Source: Puffinus mauretanicus
Lineage: Eukaryota; Chordata; Aves; Procellariiformes; Procellariidae
DNA: 64,000 nucleotides
Direction: 5' to 3'
Assembly (NCBI GenBank): GCA_023333565.1
Contig: JAJKFH010002178.1
Span: 558,001-622,000, forward strand
Both the position numbers and the translations under genes were made by a program. Shown piece by piece: positions 39,301 through 50,232 of the stretch; position 1 is the stretch's first letter; each line of letters begins with the position of its first letter. The notes below the pieces were generated by a model that did not search any database, had not been told where the DNA came from, and worked only from the letters and a program-made list of their open reading frames with translations.

Positions 39301-42063
39301 TTTCGCCTTTCAAGAGCTGCTCTCAGCACTAACAAAAATGTCAATAAAGTTTGTTGTCTTGCAAAACAGACTTTATCTTATAGTAGCAGACATACAGAGT
39401 TCAGCATTGGTAGCTGTGACACAGTGGGCCCTGCAGACCTCTGCAGACTTTGATTCTCCTAAAATCACTATGTGCCAGATGCTTTTGAAAGAAGCAAAGT
39501 GACTGTGTCACTCAGCAGTCTGAAGCTGGTGCCAAGAGTAGTTGTAAGACTATCAGCCAGTGAAATAGCCCTCACCCAAGTTCTGTTCTTCTCATTCAAC
39601 TGCTGGCTGCTATTTAAGATGATCCTTTCTGCTGAATTCCTCATGGAACTCTAAAGGAATATTGAAATATCAAATGTTTTTCTGCACTGATGAATGACTA
39701 TGGAGCATGGTGTGGAATTTTTCCACATTGCTATATGTTCAACTTCTTATTCAATTTCTTTGAAAAAGCAATACTTCTGAACTTCATGTGAAGCTTTTCA
39801 GGTAAAAGTTTCCCATCTTATTATAACTATTGTGACCTAAGCTTTATGGTTCTTGACTATGCCTTTAGGAATTCTCTGTAGGGAAAAATCTCAAAGTGAG
39901 GGCCAATTGAACTACATTAGATATTTTATTTTTAGAAATGTTATTGGAATTATAAACATCTTAATAACAGAGGTATAGACCTCTGCACTGTAGCCTTTCT
40001 AAGAGACATAGATTTTAAATTCATCCTTTCCAAAACGATCTGTCATGACTTTCCAGTATTTCCATTTACCTCTAAATATGTATTTCTCTATCTATAAATA
40101 CATGTCTATTTATACACGCACACGCACACTTCCACTCTCTGATATGGGAAGCCTTGTATTAAAAGGTGACCTTGATTTGCCCTCCTCCAATTACATTACA
40201 TTTTCTAATATGTAATAATGTATCATACTGCTATAGGGCTGTATTTTTAGCAGATGTAAACTGTAATGGTCATATTGAATTGCCTTGTCTATCCACACAA
40301 GCTGAGGATGCAAACCATTGTAGTTAGCTGGGTATCCCATAGATAGGTATGATGTATGATGAGAGGGTGTGCTAGAAATCTAATAGTGCCATGTGTGTTA
40401 AACAAGTCACTGGGTTTAAAAAAAAAAAATTGATTGGGGAAATAAGATAGATAAAATGTCTGCTTGCTGGAAATGAAGAAATTAATGTGACAAATTATAT
40501 CCAGGGCACTACTAGGGCATATTTAAATTGTACTCCAAGGTTTCGAAATAGGGAAAATTTATAAGGTGGATGATAATTGCTAAACAACTGCAAACTTTTC
40601 TAATGCATCTTCCAATAAATCTGAATAACAATGCAGTAGGGAAATAGATTATTCTGGATGAATTTAATGAATTTCACAAATGGATGTATTCAGACATGCT
40701 ATAATACAAAGGTATCCCAGGCTGTCTGAACAGGGTGCAAGAGGGAATGTCATATTTTTTCAATTAAAATAATATGCTTTACTGTTGTTCTGTTATTTAG
40801 CTCGATACCATCTAATAAGCATAGACAGTACTCCCAGAACACCTTTTTCTTGTTGTATTCTGTTTTTTCTCTTCTGCTTCTGTTTATTTAAGCAAAATTT
40901 CTTCAACTTGATTTTGCACCTGTCTACCTAAAACACAACAATGATACAGCCAACAACACACTGTGAAAGAATGTACTTTCTTGCAGATATATGTGCCTAG
41001 GGATTTTTTAAACATCGTCTTCACATTGGCTGTTTTTCAACTTTGTACTAGAATAATCCAGGTTCCTGAAGCATGAATGAAAATGAAGGGAGTGTGCAGT
41101 CCTGGCGTTTGGTCAGAATGTTTTGTTGCTTGAATGAAGATGATTTGATGCTGTTCAGGACCATTGAATTACTTCAGTTTCTATGATATTTAGTTTTCCA
41201 TGGGCTCCAATCATACAACACTGACATACCCTGACTTCTCTTTGCAAAATCTTTCCAAAGGCAGAGCTTTGGAAGGTTCATAACCCTAGCTGTGAAGATC
41301 AGGGTCAAATATATTAGGGTGGTGGGAATCCAAAATGAAATAGGGTCCCAATTTTATAATCACAAACATATGCACACATATCCCTTGCCTGTGGCCGTCC
41401 AGCTTACAGTAAAAAACTGCAGATCTTTTCTGCCTAGCGTCTCTTGCAGTGTTTCCTTCTCTGAAGTGTAGTAGTTCTGTGAAGAGAGAGAACACAGCAA
41501 ACAGTTAAAGCATTTCTCTGAAATGTAGAGAGAATGAGGTACAAAACCAAGGAAAGTGAAAGGATTTTACAGCATGAAGGTACAGGTGGCAATATAAAAC
41601 ACAAATCATCATGTAGGTATTTAAAGTGTTTTCTTATTTATATAAGTTAGTTTTTACATAATCTTCAGTGAAGCAGAAGACAGCATAGAATTTGTTGGTA
41701 GCCTGGCAGGTTTTTGCAAGCTTTGAAGCAAGCAAACATAGGTTCTGTAAAACTAAAGATTAGAAGTGGATACTAAAGTTGGGGCTAATAAGCAGTAGTT
41801 AGATAAGAAAAAGTTGGGGGAGGGCCCTTTTAAACAGAGGAGGGAGTTCTTCTTAGAGGTACACCAGATGATCTGAAAAAGTGTAGCAAAGCAAATTGGC
41901 CAAGATTCAGGACACTCAGAGAAAACTAAATTATACTTGCAATTACAGAGTTGATAAGAGACAGAACCTGCTTACCTTGTCACCCCACCGGAAGCACTGT
42001 TAGATGAGCAGTTCAGAATTTTGTTACTTTGAGGTGTAACCCCATACCCAGAGTTATGCACAT
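36346..42063. other. Non-coding sequence, no gene seen
   Basis: Only short ORFs below 100 codons are present. A 12-bp near-perfect tandem (CGTAGTGTCTAC then CGCAGTGTCTAC, 39192-39215) and A/T homopolymers near 38371 and 40417 are the only structures noted. No exon, RNA gene or transposon was recognised. Confidence 0.6.
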
Positions 42064-42197
42064 GCATTCCTTCAGAAGCAGTCTAAGCTTCTTAGCAGCA
42101 ATGTCCTCTAAACCTGATTTCAATACAATGAAAACAAGATGTGAACAGCAGTGTAACACTGACCCTCTAGTAACTTCACCATTGGTAAAAAGCAAAG
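42064..42197 (-). repeat. Left arm of an inverted pair of an unrecognised repeat
   Basis: This segment is similar in reverse complement to 43408-43536. Over an ungapped 68-base core (42110-42177 against 43429-43496) I count 58 matches, about 85%. Similarity continues with small gaps on both sides. The - strand has an open frame here (42013-42225) sharing SHLVF and LKSGL with the other copy. I do not recognise the family. It could be an old LINE/SINE, or the terminal arm of a DNA element whose other end is the right arm. Confidence 0.65.
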
Positions 42198-43407
42198 TTG
42201 TAAGAAACAAGTTGGAAAAAAACATCTGTAACTGTTGTGGGGGCTTTCCCTAACTGAGAAGTTGTCACATTTTTTATGTCATCAGCATTCATGGGGTGTC
42301 TCTACTCTAAAGCTGTTTACAACTAAAGGCACATGAAGTTTCTTATTTAAAGTTCTGTACAGACTTCAAAGACCATTTGCTGATTGGGTATTGCTTAGCT
42401 TTGGCCAACTGTGTAATAATTCTTTTGAAATAATAGCTTTTGCTCAAAAGAACTCCTTTTTGGATAAGGCTCACACAGTTTTGCAAGGTTTAGATTTTGG
42501 ACGCGGCATTAAGTCAGAGTGTTAGCCTGGAACTGTTCCTCTTGCCCCCCTTCTTGTGCATGCTGGCCTAGTAAAGGAACTAAGAGTAGGAACCATTTCA
42601 GACTTTCAGACCATCTGAAACTGTTCACTTTTGGAACCCCTTCATGAATATTGTATGCCATTGCAGGATGCACTGCCTGCAGTGTTTGGGATAGAAGCAA
42701 GAGAGTTATTACTCATTGCTAAAGAGTTTCACTATGATTCGTAGCATGAAATCATTATGGAGGTGCTTAAAAAGCAGATAGGGAAGATTTTTGTCTTATA
42801 GACAAACTTCAACCTTCAAATAAAATATTCTCCATTTATTATCTTCTTAAAATTGTTGTCATAATGCAATTATGCAAATGAGGAGCCACAGTCACACTGA
42901 GTATTTGTTCCATTTTTGATGCATATACTTACTGGATTGGAGCAGTATTTAAAAAAATAAAAAAAAAAACCCTACACACAAAGCTGTACAGCTGAATTCA
43001 AGGAATGTGAAAGAGCATGAGAAATTCCCATTGGAACCATTCCCATTACATTGCATAAATAAAAGATAGAGAAGTTTTGGGGTGTGTTTCCCCTCCTCCA
43101 TTTTTCAGAGAATGCTGAGTGTGGGGAATGAAGCATTGCTGAGGCAGTCACTGGCATCTCTTCTTTCCCAATTTCTGCCTTGTTTCCCCTTTCAGACCCA
43201 CCAGCTTTCTCTCTCTTCCCTCACTCTTCCACAAAAGATTTCCAGCAGAGAGCAGCTGGTGCCTCATTTTGGCTGCTTTCCCCAGACTCTGGGGGCTTTC
43301 ACTAGAAATCAATGGCTGCTTATTTTCCCCAGGACTGTGTTTTTTATGTGTGGACTGACATGGCCTCAACCATACTGACCCATTCTGCTGAGCTATTTCC
43401 ATTCAGA
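42198..43407. other. Sequence between the inverted arms, unassigned
   Basis: About 1.2 kb separate the two arms. An A-rich run lies at about 42951-42971. The part from 43080 to 43400 is richer in C and T on the + strand and has ORFs on both strands (98 codons + from 43082, 84 codons - ending at 43148). No transposase-like or reverse-transcriptase-like motif was recognised. Confidence 0.45.
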
Positions 43408-43536
43408 CGTGCCTCTTTACAAATAGCGGAAATTAGTAGAGGGCCAGTGTCAAACTGCTTGTCACATCTTGTTTTCAATCTGTTGAAATCAGGTTTATAG
43501 TGTCCTATTCAGAAGCCTAGTCTGCTTTTGAATGCA
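43408..43536 (+). repeat. Right arm of an inverted pair of an unrecognised repeat
   Basis: This is the partner of 42064-42197 in opposite orientation. The + strand frame here shares SHLVF..LLKSGL with the other copy and then hits a TAG stop at 43498-43500, where the other copy has GAG. It also contains AGTAGAGGGC (43435-43444), which matches the central part of the CTCF consensus. Whether the two arms are independent insertions or ends of one element cannot be settled by eye. Confidence 0.65.
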
Positions 43537-45883
43537 CACAATGCATTTCAGGCGTTCCATCAGGCGATAAATGCAGAACTTCACATTGCTATTAAAAAAT
43601 AATCAAAATGATTAGTCTTTTGAATTTTCTGAAGTAACTTATTCGCTTGGAATTTGTTGTCTTAATTGCACTACGTCATTTGCTCATAGGTATTCATCTC
43701 CAGAAGATGTAAAATCATTCCTACTTGATCTGTCAGTGTAGCAGCTGTACCATGTGAATAAGTTCTCCCATTGATTTAGCAGTAATGAATGAATGAGTAA
43801 GTGAATGAATGAATAATCAGAGGATTGCTAGAATGGATGCAGTAAGCCTGAGCTACTGGTATTCTCTTCGGCTTCTAGGAACTTCTGTCAAATAGAGTTT
43901 TGTTTTATATCTCCACCTAATGAGCAACCATGCTAGAATCTCAATGAGGCAGAATATGGCTGGAGAGTTACACTAGGTATTATGTGTTACTTCAAAAGGA
44001 GGAAGGAACTTTTCTGAAGTGCTTATAACCTTAAAACTTTGTGGAAAGATATGTTTTTAATGACATTTCTCAGGACTATTATTCTGCAATTTAGCAATAT
44101 ATTATGGGTATATGTCTAAGTTATCTAAGCATGAAAGAAAACCTTATCACATGTTAAGAAACTTTTAAAACAGACAATAATTTTAGCTCAACTCATTTGA
44201 AAGTCTTCACACTTGCCAAAGACTTTATCCTTGATAAGTGCAAATGCTTTGGGCGTTTGATGGCATTTGGTTGCTAAATAATAAAGCTATTGAAATAACA
44301 TATGCAAATGTGCAGTATGTGATTTTCCACTAATTTTTAACAATATGCAGAGGCGTAGAGCTCCAGATGCAAGCACTACTTGCTACATGCTCTAAAGAAG
44401 CTGCTGTCATGTACTTGTGAGAACTTTCAAAGGGTTACGCTAGAAATCCTTATTTGAATCTCAATAGGTGTTTATTCAAGTGAACAGTCAGCCACTAATC
44501 TCCCTTTTCTTTGAAAAGAGAAAAAAATCAAATGGGGATGGCAGAACCCCACAGAAGTTCACTGCAATAGTGGAAGGAAAGTTAGAAAAAAATCCAAATG
44601 TTCTGTAGTGCACAGCACCCAAAACTGCTGAAAATTCCTCTGCGAATTCCAATATTCATTAACCGTCAAGCTGTTAGGCCTGACTGCAAGGAATGAAGCT
44701 GCCTTTATGTCAATGCCAATAAGGGGCTCCTTCTGCTAAGTGGGCTCTGGCAGTTAACACCAGGAACTGTGTGTGGTGTGGAAGCAGATCTTGGAGTTCT
44801 TTGGCTATAGAGACATTAGCAAGGATAGAGGTTTCCTGTAAACTGAATTCTTACTCCTTGTACTTGAGCTTATTATCTTTGTTTTGGGTGTGTAGACACT
44901 GCAGGAGTTGCACAATTCAGCAATCTGTTCTCCTTTCCCAAAAGCAACTGCTTTTGTACGTCTGAAAGTTATATAGAAAAGGTTGGTGGGGAAAGATGCA
45001 TTCTCCAATCTTACTTACTGCAGGATAATCATTAAGTATGACTTGGACTATATGGTGGGTTAACTATAAGCTAGAAAATAAAAAGAAATACCATACAGCT
45101 TAGAGGAGGTGGTATATAATTGTTTAAGTATCTTCTGAGACCAGTTGTTATCTTATCTCTCAAGTCTCATGTAATAGTGCTATGGCCAAACTCCATTAAT
45201 CAGTGGTCTGACATGTTTAGCAAAGCTTTTCTCATGCTTCTCATCTATGACATTTTAAATTGCGGCCTGAATCCATCAAGATCAGTGCATTATTTCAAGT
45301 TAACTAGACACAAAACCAAGTAGTAATATATCATGTCTTTCAAATGCAAGGATATTTGAGTCCAGAGCCTAGTATGACCTCTCCATTTAAAGCAATTTTC
45401 CTAAAATCATTTTCACAGAGGCTCAAAAAAGCTTATTTTATCCTTTGCATCTTAAAAAGTGTATTTACTTTCTAAACTATCTTTGTCTATCATGTCAAGA
45501 AAGATACATCAAATTCACTGCAGGTCTACAGAAAAGTATGGACAAGCTTTTAGTGTACTATTTCTTACCTGGCCTGTGGAACAGAATGTGGAATCCTGAG
45601 CTCTCATTCTCATAGACTGTCATTAGAGGTTGGAATTTTACACATCAAAAATGGCTTTAAAAATTCTCTTTAAAAAGAAAATGCTTGCCTTTTTGAGAGT
45701 TTATGTCACTTTATTTCTTTGTAAAGCCATAATTTCACTTTTGCCAATTGTTGCCAAAGCTTGAGAATATCTGGATTTTTGTTCTAAAAAAACACAGAGC
45801 AGAGTATGGCTTTGTTCAGTGGTTTTTAACAAATCTCTTTTAAATTTGTTTATTTATCATGAAAGTGGAAAAATAGACCAGTT
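43537..45883. other. Non-coding sequence, no gene seen
   Basis: Short ORFs only. A degenerate GAAT/AATG tetranucleotide repeat lies at 43785-43817. Nothing else was recognised. Confidence 0.65.
43785..43817. repeat. AATG-type tetranucleotide microsatellite
   Basis: About seven imperfect ATGA/GAAT units occur in a row, interrupted by GAGTAAGT in the middle. It is a short interrupted microsatellite. Confidence 0.8.
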
Positions 45884-45995
45884 ATCATAGAATCATAGAA
45901 TGGTTTGAGTTGAAAGGGACCTTAAAAATCACCTAGTTCCAACCCCCCTGCCATGGGCAGGGATACCTTCCACCAGACCATGTTTAGCCAAGGTT
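45884..45995 (-). mobile_element. CR1 LINE 3' end fragment, reverse orientation
   Basis: Reading on the + strand, ATCATAGAATCATAGAATGG is the reversed octamer tail. It is followed by GTTGAAAGGGACCTTAAAAA, CCAACCCCCCTGCCATGGGC and AGGGATACCTTCCACCAGAC. These are the reverse complement of the CR1 subtype 3' end in which GGCAGGGGGGTTGGAACTAG precedes the tail. Only about 110 bp of the 3' end are present. The subtype differs from the two + strand CR1 copies, which lack the poly-G/TTGGAA block. Confidence 0.9.
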
Positions 45996-47644
45996 TTATT
46001 TCCCTTCTAGGTCACCTTCAGCATAAGGCAGAAAGTATTGTGATTGAGAGGAGAGAAGAGCAGAGGGGTAAGAAAAAGAATATTCAGATAAGGTACAAAC
46101 AGGACCTGAAACAAAAGACTGAGACGCTGACTACATCATATCATCTCTTCATTTTGGCAGAGAGTTTATAGAGAAAAATCCTGGAAGAAATAGGCATAGC
46201 TTTCTAATACTGCTGGAGGAGTTTTTCTTCTTTTTTCTTGATTAAGAGGGTGAAATCTGACCACAGATTTATGGAAGAAACTATGGAAAGAGTTAGTCTT
46301 CTGAAGTTGTTTATCATATTTAAAAGAGAAAATAAAATATAAGCTTGGCTGAGACAAAATTAATGTTTTCAAAATTTTCAGTAGTTCATACGATTAAAAC
46401 AGTTTTGGCACTGTAATGAGTATTTTTCCACACTAAACTCTTTTGCTGACTATTTAAAAATACCTTTTTTTTTTGTGCCCTTTATAAATCAGAAAATACA
46501 ATTTTGAAATGAATATATGAAATCTCATTTTAAAATCCAGGAAATGCAAGAATCTTCCATCATTATGGCTATTCCAAATAGCCAATTTATTCTAATTTCA
46601 ATTTCAAATTTTTCCAGTGTTGCCAAAACTGGATTTTCACTGCCAAAAGTTTGGAAGTATTGCTGAGGTTTAAAAGACACATTGTCTCATTAGGCATATT
46701 TACATGCTTCTTAGATTAAAATTCCAACCTGAACTTGCTCAGTCTTAAAAGAAACCAGCTAAATGCACTGCCAGCGTGCAGAGTGTCATATGCAGTGAAA
46801 GGAACAGCGTGTCTCTTCTTACAGCCAACACAGTCAATGTCTTACACGTGGTGAAGGACAAAAGCCATCCTTAATGATTAGGGGCCATGGAATGAAATGT
46901 TGAGTGTTCCTTTTTATGAGCTCTAGGATTCCCAGCTGGTTTGTGTATAACTAATAAAACGACTGAAACAATATTTCTCGTGTGCTTACGAGCACAGAAT
47001 TCAGGTGTGGAACATTTTGATAACCAATAGGTATTAAGGATACCTATTAGGCATATAGAGGAGAGAATGGTTTGGATGACTGTATAGGAGCAGAAGAAGA
47101 ACCAGTGTAGGGACCAAATCTGTGAGTATAGACTGTAAAGGAAATGTGAGCAGGTCTATGTGTTGGAATTTGGAGCAATATCTTGTTCCTGGAAAATACT
47201 GCTGTCTATTGTTTTTATACAGCATACCTGTTTTACCTTTTTGAGCACAAACTGGGTAATAAAATTATTTTACTATATTCAGAAACAATTCAACAATCTA
47301 GAGGGCACTGGTACACATACTTGTACCCAAAAAAATATATTAAGAGGGCATTTCAAACACAATAGCAAATTGAGTGATGAGAAGTGTATCCAACCAGAAT
47401 AATTGGCCCTGAAGATCACAATTTATAAGAGGATGGTGAATGCCGTTGAGTAAAAGCAGCATAGAGCTCTTTCTCTCCACAGAGAACCATCAGAGGCAAT
47501 ACAGATTCCCGGAACACTGAAAAAAAATATATTGCATGTTATTTCCTATCATTGTTTTCAATAACTAGGTTATGTGAAAGATACAGAAAATGTAGTGTTA
47601 TATTTATGATCTCTTAGTAATGAAGGATGTTAAATTACTGATGT
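45996..47644. other. Non-coding sequence, no gene seen
   Basis: Short ORFs only, in AT-rich sequence. No repeat family or RNA gene was recognised up to the solo LTR. Confidence 0.65.
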
Positions 47645-47649
47645 GCATA

Positions 47650-48185
47650 TGTCGTGGTTTAACCTGGCAGGCAGCCAAATACCACGCAGCCATTCGCTCA
47701 TTCCCCCCTCCACCCCCCAGCGGGACGGGGAGAGAATCGGAAGGGTAAGAGTGAGAAAAACTCGTGGGTTGAGGTAAAGATAGTTTAATAGAACAGAAAA
47801 GGGAAAATAATAATGATAATGATAGAATATACAAAATGAGTGATGCACAATGAGTGATGCACAATGCAATTGCTCACGACCCGCGCTGACCGATAACCAA
47901 GTAGCGATCGGTACTTCCTGGAACACGCCTACCATTCATACACTGAGCATGACATCACATGGTATGGAATACCCCATTGGTCAGCTGGGCTAGCTGTCCT
48001 GGCTGTGCTCTCTCCCAACACTTGTTTTGTTTTGTTTTGTTTTCTTGAGCTGAATGTCCTTGACTAGCAGGGTACTTAGCAACAACTGAAAACATCAGTG
48101 TGTTATCAACATTCTCCTCCTCATACTAAATCCAAAACACAGCACTAGAAAGAAATTTAACTCTATCCCAGCCGAAACCAGGACA
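47650..48185 (-). mobile_element. Solo LTR of an avian endogenous retrovirus
   Basis: On the - strand this runs from TGTCCTGGTTTCGGCTGGGA to GCCAGGTTAAACCACGACA, with canonical TG...CA ends. It aligns by eye with both LTRs of the neighbouring element along its length but is clearly more diverged, so it is an older or different subfamily. No internal sequence is attached. Recombination between two LTRs normally leaves such a solo copy. Flanks GCATA (47645-47649) and GTATA (48186-48190) look like a 5-bp target duplication with one C/T difference. It holds an ATTAAA polyadenylation signal on - (47784-47789). It also has a direct 14-bp duplication, AATGAGTGATGCAC (about 47837-47864), and a GTTTT pentamer run (about 48023-48042), neither of which the neighbour has. 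Confidence 0.92.
47784..47789 (-). terminator. Solo LTR polyadenylation signal
   Basis: ATTAAA on the - strand lies at the position matching the polyadenylation signals of the neighbouring LTRs, about 135 bp before the LTR end. ATTAAA is the commonest variant of AATAAA. Confidence 0.6.
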
Positions 48186-48190
48186 GTATA

Positions 48191-48229
48191 GAAGCACTAA
48201 TTTATCCTCTTTCTAATAACCTCTTAAAT
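48191..48229. other. Short host spacer between two ERV insertions
   Basis: About 39 bp of AT-rich, presumably original host sequence separate the target-duplication candidates of the solo LTR and of the next element. Confidence 0.7.
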
Positions 48230-48234
48230 TTGAT

Positions 48235-48809
48235 TGTCATGGTTTAACCTGGCCGCAGCCAAATACCACGCAGCCGCTCGCTCACCCCCCCGCCGGGTGG
48301 GATGGGGGAGAGAATCAGAAGGGTAAAAGTGAGAAAAACTCGTGGGTTGAGATAAAGACAGTTTAATAGGGAAAGCAAAAGCCGCGCACGCAAGCAAAGC
48401 AAAACAAGGAATTCATTCACCACTTCCCATCGGCAGGCGGGTGTTCAGCCATCGCCAGGAAAGCAGGGCTCCATCACGCGTAACGGTTACTTGGGAAGAC
48501 AAACGCCATCACTCCGAGCGCCCCCCCTCCTTCTTCTTCACCCAGCCTTATATGCTGAGCATGACGTCATATGGTATGGAATAGCCTATTGGCCAGCTGG
48601 GCCAGCCGTCCTGGCCACGGTCCCTCCCAGCCCCCTGCACATCTGGCAGGGCATGGGAAGATGAAAAGTCCTTGACTAGCGTAAACAATACCTAGCAACA
48701 ACCAAAACATCAGTGTGTCATCAGCATTATTCTCACACTACATCCAAAACACAGCACTATACCAGTTAATAGGAAGAAAATCAACTCCATCCCAGCCAAA
48801 ACCAGGACA
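48235..48809 (-). repeat. 3' LTR of the two-LTR element
   Basis: On the - strand it begins TGTCCTGGTTTTGGCTGGGA and ends CATGACA, a G-to-A change from the CACGACA of the other LTR. In order it carries a CCAAT box (48588-48592), a consensus CRE TGACGTCA (48562-48569), a TATA-like ATATAAG (48547-48553) and an ATTAAA signal (48362-48367). This is the normal order U3, R, U5. It is rich in CpG compared with the surrounding DNA. Confidence 0.92.
48362..48367 (-). terminator. 3' LTR polyadenylation signal
   Basis: ATTAAA on the - strand lies about 185 bp downstream of the TATA-like box. In the 3' LTR this is the signal that would end the element's transcript, probably 15-25 bp further on (near 48340). 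The same signal is conserved in the 5' LTR at 50359-50364. Confidence 0.65.
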
Positions 48810-48812
48810 GTA

Positions 48813-48822
48813 TCCACCCCTT
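48813..48822 (-). other. Polypurine tract
   Basis: On the - strand AAGGGGTGGA lies within GGAATAAGGGGTGGATAC, which directly abuts the TGTC start of the 3' LTR. This is where plus-strand DNA synthesis is primed in retroelements. It has one T and lies three bases from the LTR. Confidence 0.65.
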
Positions 48823-49303
48823 ATTCCATACCATTTACATCATGCTCAGGTCCCATGCTATCCAATACATTCTCATTACCCACCATCCCCCTTCCCATCT
48901 TTTGATATAATACACAGATATCATTCCCTTAGTCTATGGACCACCCTTGTAAAATGTCCATAAAATATCCATAAATGTACACAAAATGTCCACTGCATTC
49001 ATTTAGTCCATGACTTTGGGCTCCATCTGTTATGGTGGTCACTCAGGTCAGCAGAGGTGGCGTGTTGCGTGGAGTTATTGGGCACTAAAGCCGGCTCAGG
49101 TCGGGTCACTGCTGCGCTTGCGCTGCTTCTTGTAAAACTTGTCCTCCATTGGTTCAGGTCGTTCCTGCTATAGTAATTCCTATAACATGCAACTCAAATC
49201 ATGGGTTACAACAATTTAAAGGTATGTCCATTACAATCTCCACCCCTGGTCCCTTTGGGCCAGACCATAGGGTTTAACATTGCAATGAACTCCTCCCCTT
49301 GCC
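48823..49303 (-). other. 3' internal region of the ERV, non-coding remnant
   Basis: About 480 bp lie between the tandem repeat and the polypurine tract on the - strand. Short open pieces are interrupted by several stops. One run of about 60 codons without a stop (about 49008-49185) carries no motif I can name. It includes the related words GTGGACATTTTG, GGATATTTTATGG and GGACATTTTACA. It probably corresponds to the distal end of a longer parent element, but that is inference. Confidence 0.5.
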
Positions 49304-49873
49304 CCTGCTCCGGCTTGGACTTATCCACAGACTGCAGTCTCTTAGGGATGTACCTGCTCCAAGTGGAGCCTTACCTATGAGCCACAGTCTCTCCACGGGT
49401 ATACCTGCTGCGGCACAGACTTGTCCACAGCCACAGTCGCTTCGAGGTGCACCAGTCCCAGCGTGGCCTTATCCACAGCCACAGTCCCTTCAGAAGTAAA
49501 CCTGCTCCAACACGGCCTTACCCATGGCTGCAATCTCTCCAGGGGTGTACCTCCCCTGTCATGGGCTTATCCACGGCCACACACTTTGAGGTGCTCCAGC
49601 ATGACCTCATGCACAGCCACTGACACTTCAAGGTGTACCTGCTGTAGCATGGACTTATCCACAGCCACAGATGCTTCGAGGTGTACCTTCTTCAGCGTGG
49701 ACTTATCCTTAGGCCACAATCCCTTCAGAGGTATACCTGCTGTGGCACGGACATAACCACGGCCACAGACGCTTCGAGATGTACCTGCTTGGGCATGGGC
49801 TTATCCACAGTCACAGATGCCTCGGGGTGTCCTGCTCCCGCGTGGACTCAGCCACAGGTCACAGTCCCTTCGA
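49304..49873. repeat. 12-unit, about 48-bp tandem repeat inside the ERV
   Basis: Twelve imperfect units start, on the + strand, with CCTGCTCC-like words and continue with CTTATCCACAGCCACAG and TTCGAGGTGTA. I measured unit lengths of 49, 51, 48, 49, 49, 44, 44, 48, 50, 48, 47 and 51 bases. Forty-eight bases are 16 codons, so many units stay open in the same frame on either strand. This explains the overlapping ORFs at 49299-49499, 49421-49756 and 49681-50004 (+). On the - strand (element sense) several units translate as V-H-L-E-A-S-V-A-V-D-K-S followed by M-L-Q-Q or similar, but units of other length and stops break the run. It occupies the place where a parent element would carry its 5' genes. 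Coding is not supported. Confidence 0.9.
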
Positions 49874-50206
49874 TTCGAGTTCACGCTGCAGTTCCAGCCT
49901 GTCCAGCACAGCAGCACAGAAGCAGCAGCAATGCCCTGGCCATCTGCCAGCCCAGGCGCATCCCCATTGCTGTTATCAGAATGTTCCCAGGCACAGCACA
50001 GTAAGACGATCAGCAGTGCAGCAGTACAGCAAGCAACGAGAGCAAAAAAGCAGCCACTAACGAGCACAAGACTCTAATACACATTAAGGCAAGCAAGCCC
50101 CATGGCAAGCACAAGAGCCTGCGAATTAATAGCTAAACAGCAGTAACAGCTATAAATTCAATCTAGCACGTTCCAGTCAAACCTGTCATTATCTCGAACC
50201 CTTCGA
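49874..50206 (-). other. ERV leader region after the primer binding site
   Basis: Sequence between the primer binding site and the tandem repeat, read on the - strand. A small open frame (50067 down to 49801, 88 codons) starts with a hydrophobic stretch rich in A, L, V and C and ends inside the first repeat units. No Gag motif is visible and its start is not supported by anything but the ATG. It probably acts as untranslated leader and may hold the packaging signal. Confidence 0.45.
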
Positions 50207-50224
50207 GTCCCTGTTCGGGCGCCA
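50207..50224 (-). other. Primer binding site, tRNA-Lys3 type
   Basis: On the - strand TGGCGCCCGAACAGGGAC is an exact 18-base complement to the 3' end of tRNA-Lys3, the primer used by lentiviruses and other Lys-primed retroviruses. The match continues five further bases with one mismatch (22 of 23). It starts 8 bases after the LTR end (GTCCTTTT in between), more than the usual 0-3. Confidence 0.85.
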
Positions 50225-50232
50225 AAAAGGAC

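Noticed and set aside
49421..50004. Overlapping + strand ORFs of 107-111 codons
   Set aside because: They run antisense through the ERV tandem repeat. The open frames come from a repeat length near 48, divisible by three.
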